A stretch of 64,000 bases of DNA, from contig JAWXBW010000048.1 of NCBI GenBank assembly GCA_034440395.1, forward strand, positions 7,323-71,322, read 5' to 3'. Within the stretch, counting starts at the first letter, position 1; every line of letters starts with the position of its first letter. The position numbers and the translations under genes were made by a program. A model generated the notes under the pieces. The model made no database searches, had not been told where the DNA came from, and was given only the letters and a program-made list of their open reading frames with translations. Origin of the DNA: JAAUTS01 sp034440395 (GTDB lineage: Bacteria > Verrucomicrobiota > Verrucomicrobiia > Methylacidiphilales > JAAUTS01). Shown here in pieces: positions 25,911 through 34,446 of this stretch.

Positions 25911-25938
25911 AATATACTAAATTAGTATGGTATGTAAA
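25911..25938 (-). promoter_or_regulatory. predicted sbp promoter with palindromic operator in the spacer
   Basis: Read on the minus strand, TTTACA (complement of 25933-25938) and TATATT (complement of 25911-25916) are separated by 16 bp, a good sigma-70-type promoter for sbp. The spacer contains the perfect 7-bp inverted repeat ATACTAA-A-TTAGTAT (25914-25928). A further half site TTAGTA lies at 25891-25896. A regulator bound here would block RNA polymerase. The Rrf2-type gene directly upstream (26012-26551) is the natural candidate, by analogy with CymR. Confidence 0.6.
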
Positions 25939-26011
25939 CAAAAAAGTTTAATTTTTATTGCGTGGAGCCTATGCGTCGTTTTTGTAAATAGTTAACGGCT
26001 ATTTGTTTATA

Positions 26012-26551
26012 TCAAATTTGAAAATCTGAAAAAGGGATGAAATTTCTTAAAACTTCACTTGTTGTTTTAGCTTTTGAGGTCGAACTGCCTTTTACGGAGG
26101 TAGAGCCTCTCTGATTTTTTTGATGCTGCGTGGCGACATCTAGCACATGGCCTAGGGTGTAACGGTCTAGAATGTTAGCGACTGCGTTACGTACGTCCAG
26201 CATGAGCATGCGTAGCCCGCAGGTCGCCTCGTCTGGGCAGGAGCATTTTTCGTACTGCGTTTGACTTACACAGCCTAAAGGGGCGAGGGGGCCGTCGACT
26301 AAACGCACGATGGCGCCCATGGAAATAGTTTCTGGTGTTTTAGCTAGGTAATAGCCGCCATATTTTCCACGTTTTGCCTGGATATAGCTGGCTTCGCGGA
26401 GTTGCAGGAAAATTTGCTCTAGAAAACCTTTAGGAATATTTTCACGTTCGCACAAAGCATTTAATTGCAAAAGCTCTTGGCCTGAGCGGTGAGCTAGTCC
26501 TAGGGAAATGAGTGCACGTAAGGCATATTCACCACGTTTAGAAAGTTTCAT
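26012..26551 (-). CDS. Rrf2-family transcriptional regulator (CymR/IscR type)
   Basis: A 179-residue Rrf2 protein. MKLSKRGEYALRALISLGLA and the winged helix with IPKGFLEQIFLQLREASYI and KRGKYGGYYLAKTP are diagnostic. The C-terminal part has Cys residues in LGCVSQTQYEKCSCPDEATCG, a spacing that could hold an Fe-S cluster as in IscR/NsrR or could be redundant as in CymR. It lies upstream of the sulfate uptake operon in the same orientation, separated by 297 bp that contain a strong palindrome. Control of sulfate or cysteine supply is therefore likely, but this is inference. Confidence 0.9.
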   Translation of the reverse strand: MKLSKRGEYALRALISLGLAHRSGQELLQLNALCERENIPKGFLEQIFLQLREASYIQAKRGKYGGYYLAKTPETISMGAIVRLVDGPLAPLGCVSQTQYEKCSCPDEATCGLRMLMLDVRNAVANILDRYTLGHVLDVATQHQKNQRGSTSVKGSSTSKAKTTSEVLRNFIPFSDFQI

Positions 26552-26719
26552 GTTAGCTTAAAAATGTAGTTTAAGCAGACAACACCTCTCACGACAAGTC
26601 TAGCCACTCATCTATAATTCTAGGTTTTCCGTAAGAACTAGTCTTCTTGAGTTCTATATTGTAACCAACACTTAACTTAATTGCTGCTGAGTTTGATCGA
26701 TTAGCGGGCTTAACGATCC

Positions 26720-27808
26720 CTATTCGATATGAGGTAAATTTATAACGAAGGAAGTTAATCCCTTCTTGCTTTGATAGTGAATCTTTCCGCCATGAGAGAG
26801 AACTATTTCTCTGCATATACTGAGCCCCAAGCCGTTGCCTCCAGTCTCGGACGACCGGCTTGGATCAGCTCGGTAAAAGCGTTCAAAAATACGGGAACGG
26901 TGTGCTTCTGGTATACTTGAACCAGTGTTGGAAATGATAATGGAAACCTCTCTAGGATCGCCCTGTAAAGTCATCTCCACAGTTCCCTCTAGGAGATTGT
27001 ATTTAATGGCATTATCAAGAAGATTCAACAGGGCTTGCCTCAATAAAAGCTCATCACCTTGAAGCTTTAAACCGGGAGCAATCTGTCCTTTGACGCTGAT
27101 CCTGCGAGCCGAAGCCAATATTTCTGCGTCCTCCAGAAGTTCTGAGCAGAGACTGCTGATATCAACGGATTTCCTATCTATTAACAACTGTCCAGCATCA
27201 GCCCGAGCCAGAAAGAGGAGCCTAGTAGTGATGGCGGTGATTCTGTGGGTCTGCTCCAGAACGTTTTCCAAAACCGTGCGATCGACCGTCTCATTCTTCA
27301 GAGCTGCTTCGAGTTCAGCTCTCATGATGGTCAATGGAGTTTTGAGTTCGTGGGAAGCATCCGCACTAAACCGGCTGCTTTGTAAGAAACTTTTTTCCAG
27401 TCGTTCGATGAGGTTGTTGAGAACCACCGCCAATTCACCCACTTCATCCTTAGACATGGGAACGGGCAAGCGCTTGCTTAAAGCTTTGGCATGGATTTGT
27501 TGAGCCGAAGTTGTCATGTCACGTAAAGGTTGCAGCACTCTCCTAGAAAGGATCCAAACACCCACCGCAGCTAGCAAAACTGCCACTGGCAATGATATGG
27601 CGTAACTGGCGATAAGATCTCCCAGTAAATCGTGAGCCTCCGCTTCGTAGTCTTCTTTGGTCAGTGGTTTTTGCTTGAGCTGGTCAATGGCTTCCAGCTT
27701 TTCGTGGTAAAGGTTAAATGCGGAAAGGGCACCGAAAACGATTAGGGTTCCCGTCATCAGCAGAGAAATCCAAACCGTCAACTTGGCTTGAAGTGTCCAG
27801 ATCCTCAC
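26720..27808 (-). CDS. sensor histidine kinase (HAMP type)
   Basis: A 362-residue membrane kinase. TM1 is about residues 10-30 and TM2 about 62-86, with only some 30 residues between them, so the periplasmic sensor is minimal. A HAMP region follows (RRVLQPLRDMTTSAQQI). The H-box is FSADASHELKTPLTIMRAEL, the N-box LLNLLDNAIKYN, and the G-boxes end GGNGLGLSICREIV. It starts with GTG overlapping the stop of the response regulator by 4 bp (GTGA). Both follow an ArnT-like glycosyltransferase gene, so sensing of the envelope or cationic agents, as in PmrAB, is plausible. Confidence 0.93.
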   Translation of the reverse strand: MRIWTLQAKLTVWISLLMTGTLIVFGALSAFNLYHEKLEAIDQLKQKPLTKEDYEAEAHDLLGDLIASYAISLPVAVLLAAVGVWILSRRVLQPLRDMTTSAQQIHAKALSKRLPVPMSKDEVGELAVVLNNLIERLEKSFLQSSRFSADASHELKTPLTIMRAELEAALKNETVDRTVLENVLEQTHRITAITTRLLFLARADAGQLLIDRKSVDISSLCSELLEDAEILASARRISVKGQIAPGLKLQGDELLLRQALLNLLDNAIKYNLLEGTVEMTLQGDPREVSIIISNTGSSIPEAHRSRIFERFYRADPSRSSETGGNGLGLSICREIVLSHGGKIHYQSKKGLTSFVINLPHIE

Positions 27809-28539
27809 GCGGCGCCGCTCATTCTATATCCGATTCCACGAACTGTCTGAATCAACTGCAGAGATTCCCCATCGTCAATCTTCCGGCGTAATCGCTGAAT
27901 ATAGACATCGATCAGGTTTGTTCCTGGATCAAACTGATAATCCCACACATGCTCGCAGATCTGTGTCCGGGTAAAAACACGCCCTGGAGATCGAACTAAA
28001 TATTCTAACAAAGAGAACTCCCTCGTTGTCAGCTCTATTTTCCTGTTGCCACGACAAACAGTTCTTTTTGCTGTATCCAACACAAGATCTTCAATTTTGT
28101 AGAGATTTAGGCTTTCCCCGCTGCCGCGGCGTATGAGGGCTCTGATGCGGGCAGCCAGCTCATCCACGGAAAAAGGCTTAGTCATGTAATCATCCGCTCC
28201 AAGATTGAGCCCTTCTACACACTCATTGATTCCGCTCCGAGCGGTTAGAAATATCAAGGGAACACGGTTTCCTTTATCCCGCGCCTGTCTCAAAATACTG
28301 AGTCCGTCCCTGCCAGGAAGCATGACATCCAGAACCACTGCATCAAAAGGAGTTGATAGGATGGCCTGCAGTGCCTCGTCTCCGTTATGTAAAACATCCA
28401 CTACAAAACCATTTTCCCGCAATCCTTTTCGGATCAGCTGGGCTAGGCGCTTTTCATCTTCAACAACTAAAATTCTCATGGGACAGGGAGCATCTTGATC
28501 TGGTAGTGGATCACGGACTGAAATTTCATCAATAATCAT
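27805..28539 (-). CDS. OmpR/PhoB-family response regulator
   Basis: The receiver begins MRILVVEDEKRLAQLIRKG, with the phospho-acceptor in DAVVLDVMLPGRDGL and Lys in DDYMTKPFSVDEL. The C-terminal winged helix (TTREFSLLEYLVRSPGRVFT, then LIDVYIQRLRRKIDDG and QTVRGIGYRM) binds DNA. I give the ATG at 28539 as start, but the family usually begins at the MRILVV codon (28479), which would give a typical 224-residue protein. Neither has a clear ribosome binding site. It follows the glycosyltransferase gene within about 30 bp and is coupled to the kinase gene downstream. Confidence 0.93.
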   Translation of the reverse strand: MIIDEISVRDPLPDQDAPCPMRILVVEDEKRLAQLIRKGLRENGFVVDVLHNGDEALQAILSTPFDAVVLDVMLPGRDGLSILRQARDKGNRVPLIFLTARSGINECVEGLNLGADDYMTKPFSVDELAARIRALIRRGSGESLNLYKIEDLVLDTAKRTVCRGNRKIELTTREFSLLEYLVRSPGRVFTRTQICEHVWDYQFDPGTNLIDVYIQRLRRKIDDGESLQLIQTVRGIGYRMSGAA

Positions 28540-28570
28540 TATATTGTTTTTAAAAAAATGTAACAATCCT

Positions 28571-30808
28571 TCAGTTGACGGCAGATTTGATCAAGGGTGC
28601 TATTAGAACGAAAGCTCCCGCTCGCTTCAAAATCTTCCATTCTGAATCAGGAAAGTACTGCACAAAATCCTGATATAGAATGACTCCGAACGTATTAGGC
28701 TTATGCGCCATGCTTTTCTGAAGTTTTTCGGGAGAATCATAGAGACGGGTCTGCTGTTCAGGCTCAGTCTCTAGAACTAAGTCAGCTTCAGGACTTGTCA
28801 TAGCTACCTTACCTCCTAGGTAAAACTCGAGTCCATGCGCCCTGATTCCCGAGGCAAAAACTGTAGGTTTGGATTTTCCGGTTTGACTTTGGATATGTTC
28901 GGCCAAGCTCCGAATCGAAGCCTGACGGCCAAAATAATCGTTCCACTGTTCCGCCTGGCTTGCGGCCAGTAGGAGGAAGAGAATACTGGAAGCTCCAACA
29001 ACATAAAGTGTGCGTAACCTATATCCCTGCCTCTTCCAGTAGATGGCCAAGCCAAGGGCAAAAGCCGGAAAAAGAGGAAGAAGATAGGTTAGGAGTTTGG
29101 AACCACTAAGGGAAAGAATGATAAACGGAGGAAGGATCCATCCCATCAAGAGCCAGTGATTGACGTTTAAAGGAAGCGGAAGTCTCGCCCTCTCCCAAAA
29201 GCGTTTCATCATGGAGGGGACAAAAAAGACCCAAGGTAAAAATCCTCCCACAAAGACCGGAATGAAATACCAAAAAGGTTTTGACCTCCCATGAACGTTG
29301 CTGCCGAATCTTTGAATAAATTCGTAACCAACAAAGTAGTCCAAGAGTTGAGGATAGCTTCTAATCATTATAACAAACCACGAGATGCTGATAATCAGAG
29401 TGAGGATTAATCCCTTGATCCAAGGAATGGAAAATCTACTTCCGTTTTTGTCACTCCCGACTTGCAGGGCAAGAGCAACGGATGCGGGAACTATCCAAGC
29501 CATGGGACCCTTGGTTAAAAAACCTAGGCCCATCGCAATAAAAAATCCCATAAACCATAACCATGTTCCCTCCCGTGATTTCATCGCCTTCACGAGAAAG
29601 GCAATGGAGCTCACGATGAAAAAGGACATCAGCATGTCGGGCGTAAGAAAACGGGCTAAGGCAAAAAATAGGATTGAAGAGGAAAGGATAACGATACTGG
29701 GAAGCACGAGGGATCTTCCAAACATCATGGAGGCAATCCAGGCAGTCATAGCCAGTATTCCAAAGGCAGCAAACGTTGAAGGAAGGCGAGCCCCTACTTC
29801 ATTGAAGCCGAAAATTTTGAGGGATGCCGCAGTTGCCCAGTAAATTATCGGCGGCTTTTGGAAATGAGGCAAGCCATTCAGTTTAGGTGTCATCCACTCG
29901 CCTGAAACTAACATTTCCCTTCCTATTTCCGCATAGCGTCCTTCGTCGGGTTCGTTCAAACCCCGTGTTCCGAGAAAAGCAAAAAAAGGCAGAATAAGAA
30001 CACAGACCACCAAGAATTTTTTCCAAGCTGATGACTTAGACGTCAGCTTGGTCGGAGCGGCAACTGCTGGAACCACCCCATGCCGCGTGAGGCATCTCCT
30101 ATTGATGAACCACCACATACCGACCATATCTACCAGTGGACGCCATGACATGACCATAAGGCCGTAGTTGGACTTCCCTTTTAAACGGGGGCGATGATTG
30201 ACGGCATGTTGAACAACGCAAAAGCCTGCCGCAACGGCCAAAGCCGGCATAAAAGAATAGAGAGTTTTCAAAGGAATGAATGACTCTGAGACCTCCCTCT
30301 TTAATACCTTGATGGCACATCCTGTATCTTGGACTCCATCTCCCAAAAATCTTGATCGGATCGCATTTGCGAAACGAGACATCGTCCTTCTAAGAAGCGA
30401 GTCCTTTCTGTTAGCCCTCACCCCGATTGCCATATCCGCCTGTTGATTCTTCTGTAAGGCAATTAGCGTTGGAATGTCTGCTGGGTCATTTTGCCCGTCT
30501 CCGTCGAGTATGATAAAGATTTCGCCAAGAGCCTTTTTCATTCCAAAATACAGCGCTGAAGATTGTCCGCTATTTTGCTCAAACTGGAAAACACGGCATT
30601 CTGGCCAAGAGCTCGCTTTCTCCAAAAGTAGAGCCTGCGTTTGATCCTTGCTTTCATCGTCCACCAAAAGGATTTCGTAAGGAGCTCCTAGGGAATCCAT
30701 CACTTGCCTAAGTTCAGACAAGAGCGTGGAAAGATTTTCGGCTTCGTTATAAAATGGAATGATTACGGAATAGTAAACTGGGAGGGTCTGGAAAAGTGGA
30801 TTGGACAT
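28571..30808 (-). CDS. fused GT2 glycosyltransferase (ArnC/DPM1-like) and ArnT/PMT-like membrane glycosyltransferase
   Basis: Residues about 10-240 are a GT2 domain: VYYSVIIPFYNEAENLSTLL, ILLVDDESKDQTQA, an IILDGDGQNDPADIP metal motif and QDTGCAIKVLKREV, all typical of undecaprenyl/dolichyl-phosphate sugar transferases. After a linker, a GT-C domain with about 10 membrane helices starts with GTRGLNEPDEGRYAEIGREM and HFQKPPIIYWATAASLKIFG, the ArnT signature that includes the catalytic acidic pair. It would load a sugar on a lipid carrier and then transfer it, probably to lipid A or an envelope glycan. ATG at 30808 is preferred to a TTG further out. The two-component system follows immediately. 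Confidence 0.87.
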   Translation of the reverse strand: MSNPLFQTLPVYYSVIIPFYNEAENLSTLLSELRQVMDSLGAPYEILLVDDESKDQTQALLLEKASSWPECRVFQFEQNSGQSSALYFGMKKALGEIFIILDGDGQNDPADIPTLIALQKNQQADMAIGVRANRKDSLLRRTMSRFANAIRSRFLGDGVQDTGCAIKVLKREVSESFIPLKTLYSFMPALAVAAGFCVVQHAVNHRPRLKGKSNYGLMVMSWRPLVDMVGMWWFINRRCLTRHGVVPAVAAPTKLTSKSSAWKKFLVVCVLILPFFAFLGTRGLNEPDEGRYAEIGREMLVSGEWMTPKLNGLPHFQKPPIIYWATAASLKIFGFNEVGARLPSTFAAFGILAMTAWIASMMFGRSLVLPSIVILSSSILFFALARFLTPDMLMSFFIVSSIAFLVKAMKSREGTWLWFMGFFIAMGLGFLTKGPMAWIVPASVALALQVGSDKNGSRFSIPWIKGLILTLIISISWFVIMIRSYPQLLDYFVGYEFIQRFGSNVHGRSKPFWYFIPVFVGGFLPWVFFVPSMMKRFWERARLPLPLNVNHWLLMGWILPPFIILSLSGSKLLTYLLPLFPAFALGLAIYWKRQGYRLRTLYVVGASSILFLLLAASQAEQWNDYFGRQASIRSLAEHIQSQTGKSKPTVFASGIRAHGLEFYLGGKVAMTSPEADLVLETEPEQQTRLYDSPEKLQKSMAHKPNTFGVILYQDFVQYFPDSEWKILKRAGAFVLIAPLIKSAVN

Positions 30809-31009
30809 GATGTTCTCAATAAAAAATATAGCCCACCCTCCTTTCCCCAACCCTCTTCCCTAGATGACAGTTTGTTCATGTTGGAGACGATTTACCCTGC
30901 GAATTATCTTTAGTAGGTTATAGGCGGTGGAACGCACCTATTTTGTCTAATACCCTGAGAGGTAATGACTAGACTCCTTGAACTCTTTGTTCAAACTGGA
31001 TGCTAACTT

Positions 31010-32155
31010 ATGCGTATAACTTTGATCACAGGCTTTCTTGGTGCGGGAAAGACAACGCTGCTTAAAAGACTTCTACGCGAAATATCTCCTGAAAAAAGTA
31101 TTGGTGTCATTATTAACGACTTAAGTGAGTTAGATGTGGACGGCGAATTAGTTGGGTTAAGTCAGCGCGTTTCAGAAAAAGAGGGAACTCTTATCAGCCT
31201 TTCGTCAGGTTCTATTTCGGACAAAAGACGCCTAGAGTTCATTGAGGCTCTGGAGGTTATGGAAAAACAAAACCTAGAGCATCTCATCATAGAAACCTCT
31301 GGAGGGTCTCTGCCTGACACAATCATTGAGGAACTTCAATCACGCCCTGCTTGCACACTCCATACCGTGCTCGTTATGGTGGATGCTCGCGCACTTTACT
31401 GCGATTACGCGTGCGGAGAAGCTCTGCTAAAGAGGACAACTGACGGGGAAATACCTTCGGGACTTTTTTCAACAGAACATCTGCTACTTGCTCAACTTCG
31501 TTCCGCCAGCGTCATAGCACTCTCTAAAATTGATCTCATTCCCGAACTAGAGTTACCAGCGCTTCTCCGAGCACTTCAAAAAATTAATCCTACCGCTCAG
31601 TTGACGGCTTGCGTGTTCGGTAAGATTGATTCTAAAGTATTTTTTGATTCCGCTCCCTATGTGTCAGTTAAAAAATTACCTAGTCAGGTTCTGACCACGA
31701 TAGAAGATTACGATATGGGAACGACGGTGCTGCGTGAGCCTAGGCCTCTCCATCCAGAACGGTTCTATCATCATTATTCGCAAAATCTGGGCTTGGGGAT
31801 TTTCCGTAGTAAAGGCTTTATCTGGATGGCTAGCCGTCCCGATCAGGTTTTGCTATGGAATCAGGCAGGGGGCGCTATGGGACTAGAATTACTTGCGTTG
31901 TGGAGAATTGCTATTCTTAAAGAAGGTAAACTATTACCTGAAGAGCTGGCAGAGCTAAAAAAACAATTAGCACACAGCCACCCGCTTTTCGGAGATAGAA
32001 ATAATGAACTCACCGTGATCGGTCAGGCGCGGGATCGACGCATATTTTGTGAGGGTTTACAGAGTTGCTTCTGCACGGACAGCGAAGTAGAGCACTGGCA
32101 ACGTGGTGGCAGCTTTAAAGATCCTTGGCCTAAAAATTTGAAAACGATTTTCTAA
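31010..32155 (+). CDS. CobW/COG0523-family GTPase lacking the CxCC motif
   Basis: A 381-residue G3E GTPase. Walker A is LITGFLGAGKTTLLKRLL. NDLSELDVDGELVG corresponds to the E-rich switch (NExGxxxxD), and SKIDLI is the base-recognition motif. The C-terminal CobW_C domain includes RPLHPERFYHHYSQNLGLGI and SKGFIWMASRPDQVLLWNQA. The usual metal-binding CxCC in the loop after Walker A is missing: the aligned segment is SLSSGSISDKRR (about residues 63-75) with Ser and Asp. Metallochaperone function may thus be changed. It stands alone; no Zur box was recognised upstream. Confidence 0.88.
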   Translation: MRITLITGFLGAGKTTLLKRLLREISPEKSIGVIINDLSELDVDGELVGLSQRVSEKEGTLISLSSGSISDKRRLEFIEALEVMEKQNLEHLIIETSGGSLPDTIIEELQSRPACTLHTVLVMVDARALYCDYACGEALLKRTTDGEIPSGLFSTEHLLLAQLRSASVIALSKIDLIPELELPALLRALQKINPTAQLTACVFGKIDSKVFFDSAPYVSVKKLPSQVLTTIEDYDMGTTVLREPRPLHPERFYHHYSQNLGLGIFRSKGFIWMASRPDQVLLWNQAGGAMGLELLALWRIAILKEGKLLPEELAELKKQLAHSHPLFGDRNNELTVIGQARDRRIFCEGLQSCFCTDSEVEHWQRGGSFKDPWPKNLKTIF

Positions 32156-32178
32156 TTACGGGATAATCAAAAATACTA

Positions 32179-33249
32179 TTAGCTAGGAATCAAAGGTTGC
32201 TGTTGGGTAACGCAGTGGATAGATCCGAGACCTGCGACTAAGGCGCTGCACTCAATCGGGATAATTTTACGATCAGGAAAGGCATCATTAAAAAGGGATA
32301 AAACGTGGGCTTCGTTCGGGGCGGAATAGACGGGAACCAAGACGATGTCATTGGCGATTAAGAAGTTAGCGTAGCTGGCGGGGGAACGACCAAAGGGACC
32401 TTCCACCCACTTGTCAGGCATGGGGAGTTCAATAATGGTGAAGGGGTTGCCATCTTGGTCACGCATGTCACGTAGTTTACGTGCGTTGTTATCGAGGGGC
32501 AGAAAGTTAGGATCGGAATGATTATTTTCTACCACGGTGAAAATGGTGTTGGCATTAACAAAGCGGGTGATGTCATCCACATGGCCGTCCGTATCGTCGC
32601 CCTCGATTCCTTCGTCCAGCCATAGGACATTCGTTACCCCTAGAAAGCGTTTCAGGTTGTTTTCGATTTGGGCTTGAGATAGGTGGGGGTTGCGGTTTTT
32701 ATTAAGTAAACATTGCTTAGTGGTTAGGACGCTGCCACGGCCATTGACGTCGATGGAGCCGCCTTCGAGCACGAAGTCGTGTTGAATCAGGGGCAGTTGT
32801 AAAAGGCGAGTGGCGTGTTGGGGAATGGCATCGTCATCAGAATAAGGCTCATATTTTTTTCCCCATGCGTTAAAGATGAAATCATGAGCGACAAGAGGTT
32901 GTGTGGGATGGTTAGGATTAGTGATGAAAATAGGGCCGGAGTCGCGCAACCACGAGTCGTTGTAAGGGATGTGGCAAAGTTGTACGTTGCGGCGCAGGCA
33001 GCCGTGCTCTTGCAGCTTTTCTTCCAGAGAGTCATTGGCCTCGCAATCTTGTAGAAGAACGTAAACTTTTTCGTGGTGGCTAAGAGCGGAGATCATTTGC
33101 AGGTAAACGTTGCGGGCTTGTTCGAGGTGCTCGGGCCAGGTTTCCAGATTAGCAGGCCAAGCCAGCCACGTGGCCGCATGCGGTTCCCACTCAGCAGGCA
33201 TACGATAACCTGTGAAATCAAAGGAGTCGGCTTGGGTGAGGGTGTTCAT
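32179..33249 (-). CDS. aguA: agmatine deiminase (agmatine iminohydrolase)
   Basis: A 356-residue peptidylarginine-deiminase-fold enzyme that converts agmatine to N-carbamoylputrescine. Conserved segments are MPAEWEPHAATWLAWPANLETW, WLRDSGPIFITN, FVLEGGSIDVNGRGSVLTT, EGDDTDGHVDDITRFV (catalytic His/Asp) and the C-terminal GLGSIHCVTQQQP, in which Cys is the nucleophile. It lies 18 bp downstream of aguB on the same strand, so putrescine is made in two coupled steps from agmatine. Confidence 0.95.
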   Translation of the reverse strand: MNTLTQADSFDFTGYRMPAEWEPHAATWLAWPANLETWPEHLEQARNVYLQMISALSHHEKVYVLLQDCEANDSLEEKLQEHGCLRRNVQLCHIPYNDSWLRDSGPIFITNPNHPTQPLVAHDFIFNAWGKKYEPYSDDDAIPQHATRLLQLPLIQHDFVLEGGSIDVNGRGSVLTTKQCLLNKNRNPHLSQAQIENNLKRFLGVTNVLWLDEGIEGDDTDGHVDDITRFVNANTIFTVVENNHSDPNFLPLDNNARKLRDMRDQDGNPFTIIELPMPDKWVEGPFGRSPASYANFLIANDIVLVPVYSAPNEAHVLSLFNDAFPDRKIIPIECSALVAGLGSIHCVTQQQPLIPS

Positions 33250-33267
33250 GGCAGGATACAGTGCTTA

Positions 33268-34140
33268 TTAGTCGATGTAACGTTTAGTGATTTCTTCGTA
33301 GGAATCAATGCGGCGATCGCGCAAAAAGGGCCAATGCCGGCGAGTCGTATCCACTTCTTTTAAATCACAAGGAACGATGAGAATTTCTTCCTTATCTTGA
33401 GATCCGAGCTGGAGGATTTCACCAAAGGGATCACAGACGAAGGAGCCGCCCCAGAAGTCGAGATGACCTTCGCTGCCGACACGATTGGTGCTGGCAACAA
33501 AGACACCGTTAGCGATGGCGTGGCTGCGTTGGATGGTTTGCCACGCATCGGCCTGACACTTTTTTACTTCAGGTTTTTCCTCGTGTGCCCAGCCGATAGC
33601 GGTGGGATAGAAAAGGATGTCGGCACCTTTTAGCGCGGTGAGGCGGGCAGCTTCGGGATACCATTGATCCCAGCAGATGAGAACGCCAATTTCGGAATAG
33701 CGAGTCTTGAAGGTTTTATAACCGAGATCGCCAGGGGTGAAGTAAAATTTTTCAAAGAAGGCAGGGTCTTCGGGGATGTGCATTTTACGGTAGATGCCAA
33801 GGAGGGATCCGTCGGCATCAATGACCGCGGCGGTGTTATGATAGAGGCCCTTTGCACGTTTCTCAAAAAGACTGGCGATGATGACAACCTGATATTCCTT
33901 AGCCACACGGGCAAGAGCTTCCGTGCTCAGACCCGGGATACTTTCAGCGAGGTCGAACTGTTCAAATTCTTCGGTGCGACAAAAATATTCTGTGCGAAAG
34001 AGTTCTTGCAGGCAGATAATTTTTGCACCTTTTTTTGCGGCTTCTTCGCAACGAGCGACGGCCTTAGCGAGATTACCAGAGGGGTCGGGGGTGCAAGAAA
34101 ACTGAATGAGTCCGATGTTAACGATGGATGGTTTGCTCAT
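33268..34140 (-). CDS. aguB: N-carbamoylputrescine amidohydrolase
   Basis: A nitrilase-superfamily enzyme hydrolysing N-carbamoylputrescine to putrescine. The catalytic triad is visible: Glu in CLQELFRTEYF, Lys in YRKMHIPEDPAFFEKFYF and Cys in GVLICWDQWYPEAARLT. HAIANGVFVASTNRVG and FLRDRRIDSY are typical of this branch. The start is set at ATG 34140 (MSKPSIVNIGLIQFSC); a GTG at 34155 is the only longer option. It is the first gene of the aguB-aguA pair. Confidence 0.95.
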   Translation of the reverse strand: MSKPSIVNIGLIQFSCTPDPSGNLAKAVARCEEAAKKGAKIICLQELFRTEYFCRTEEFEQFDLAESIPGLSTEALARVAKEYQVVIIASLFEKRAKGLYHNTAAVIDADGSLLGIYRKMHIPEDPAFFEKFYFTPGDLGYKTFKTRYSEIGVLICWDQWYPEAARLTALKGADILFYPTAIGWAHEEKPEVKKCQADAWQTIQRSHAIANGVFVASTNRVGSEGHLDFWGGSFVCDPFGEILQLGSQDKEEILIVPCDLKEVDTTRRHWPFLRDRRIDSYEEITKRYID

Positions 34141-34446
34141 AGCTAGATGGTTCACATCTAAGAGCCGTTCGACAAGTCTAAAGGCAGTTTTTTGATTTAT
34201 TGATTTGTACGAATTGACTTAATGCTCACAGTATCAATAGAAAGTAGTATACAAGATAAAATCACGACTGCGGTGAACTGTGGCACCGCGCCCAGCGAGA
34301 AGCAGACCAATATCCAATGTTGCAAAAATCTTGATTGCCCGATCCGTAATTTTTCCTAACATATTGTTACTGGAGGAGCCTAAGCGTTAACGGGGTTAAG
34401 AGCCAAAGGTAGGAGGGTAAATCTTTAGAAAGAAAATTACAGTGTT
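34141..34446. other. intergenic region with a possible 42-codon ORF
   Basis: Some 306 bases between the divergent aguB and the kinase/FGE gene. On the minus strand an ATG at 34362 opens a 42-codon frame (to 34234) that reads MLGKITDRAIKIFATLDIGL, then LLAGRGATVHRSRDFILYTT: hydrophobic middle, basic ends. No clear ribosome binding site and no homologue recognised, so it may be chance. TTACTGGAGGAGCC near 34370 and TAGGAGGG near 34412 are purine-rich and resemble Shine-Dalgarno sequences without a start behind them. Nothing else was identified. Confidence 0.3.

Noticed and set aside
26552..26719. Inverted repeats (GATCG/CGATC and AAGAA/TTCTT) after the kinase gene
   Set aside because: Arms of 5 bp with large loops and no T-run, too weak for a terminator or operator.
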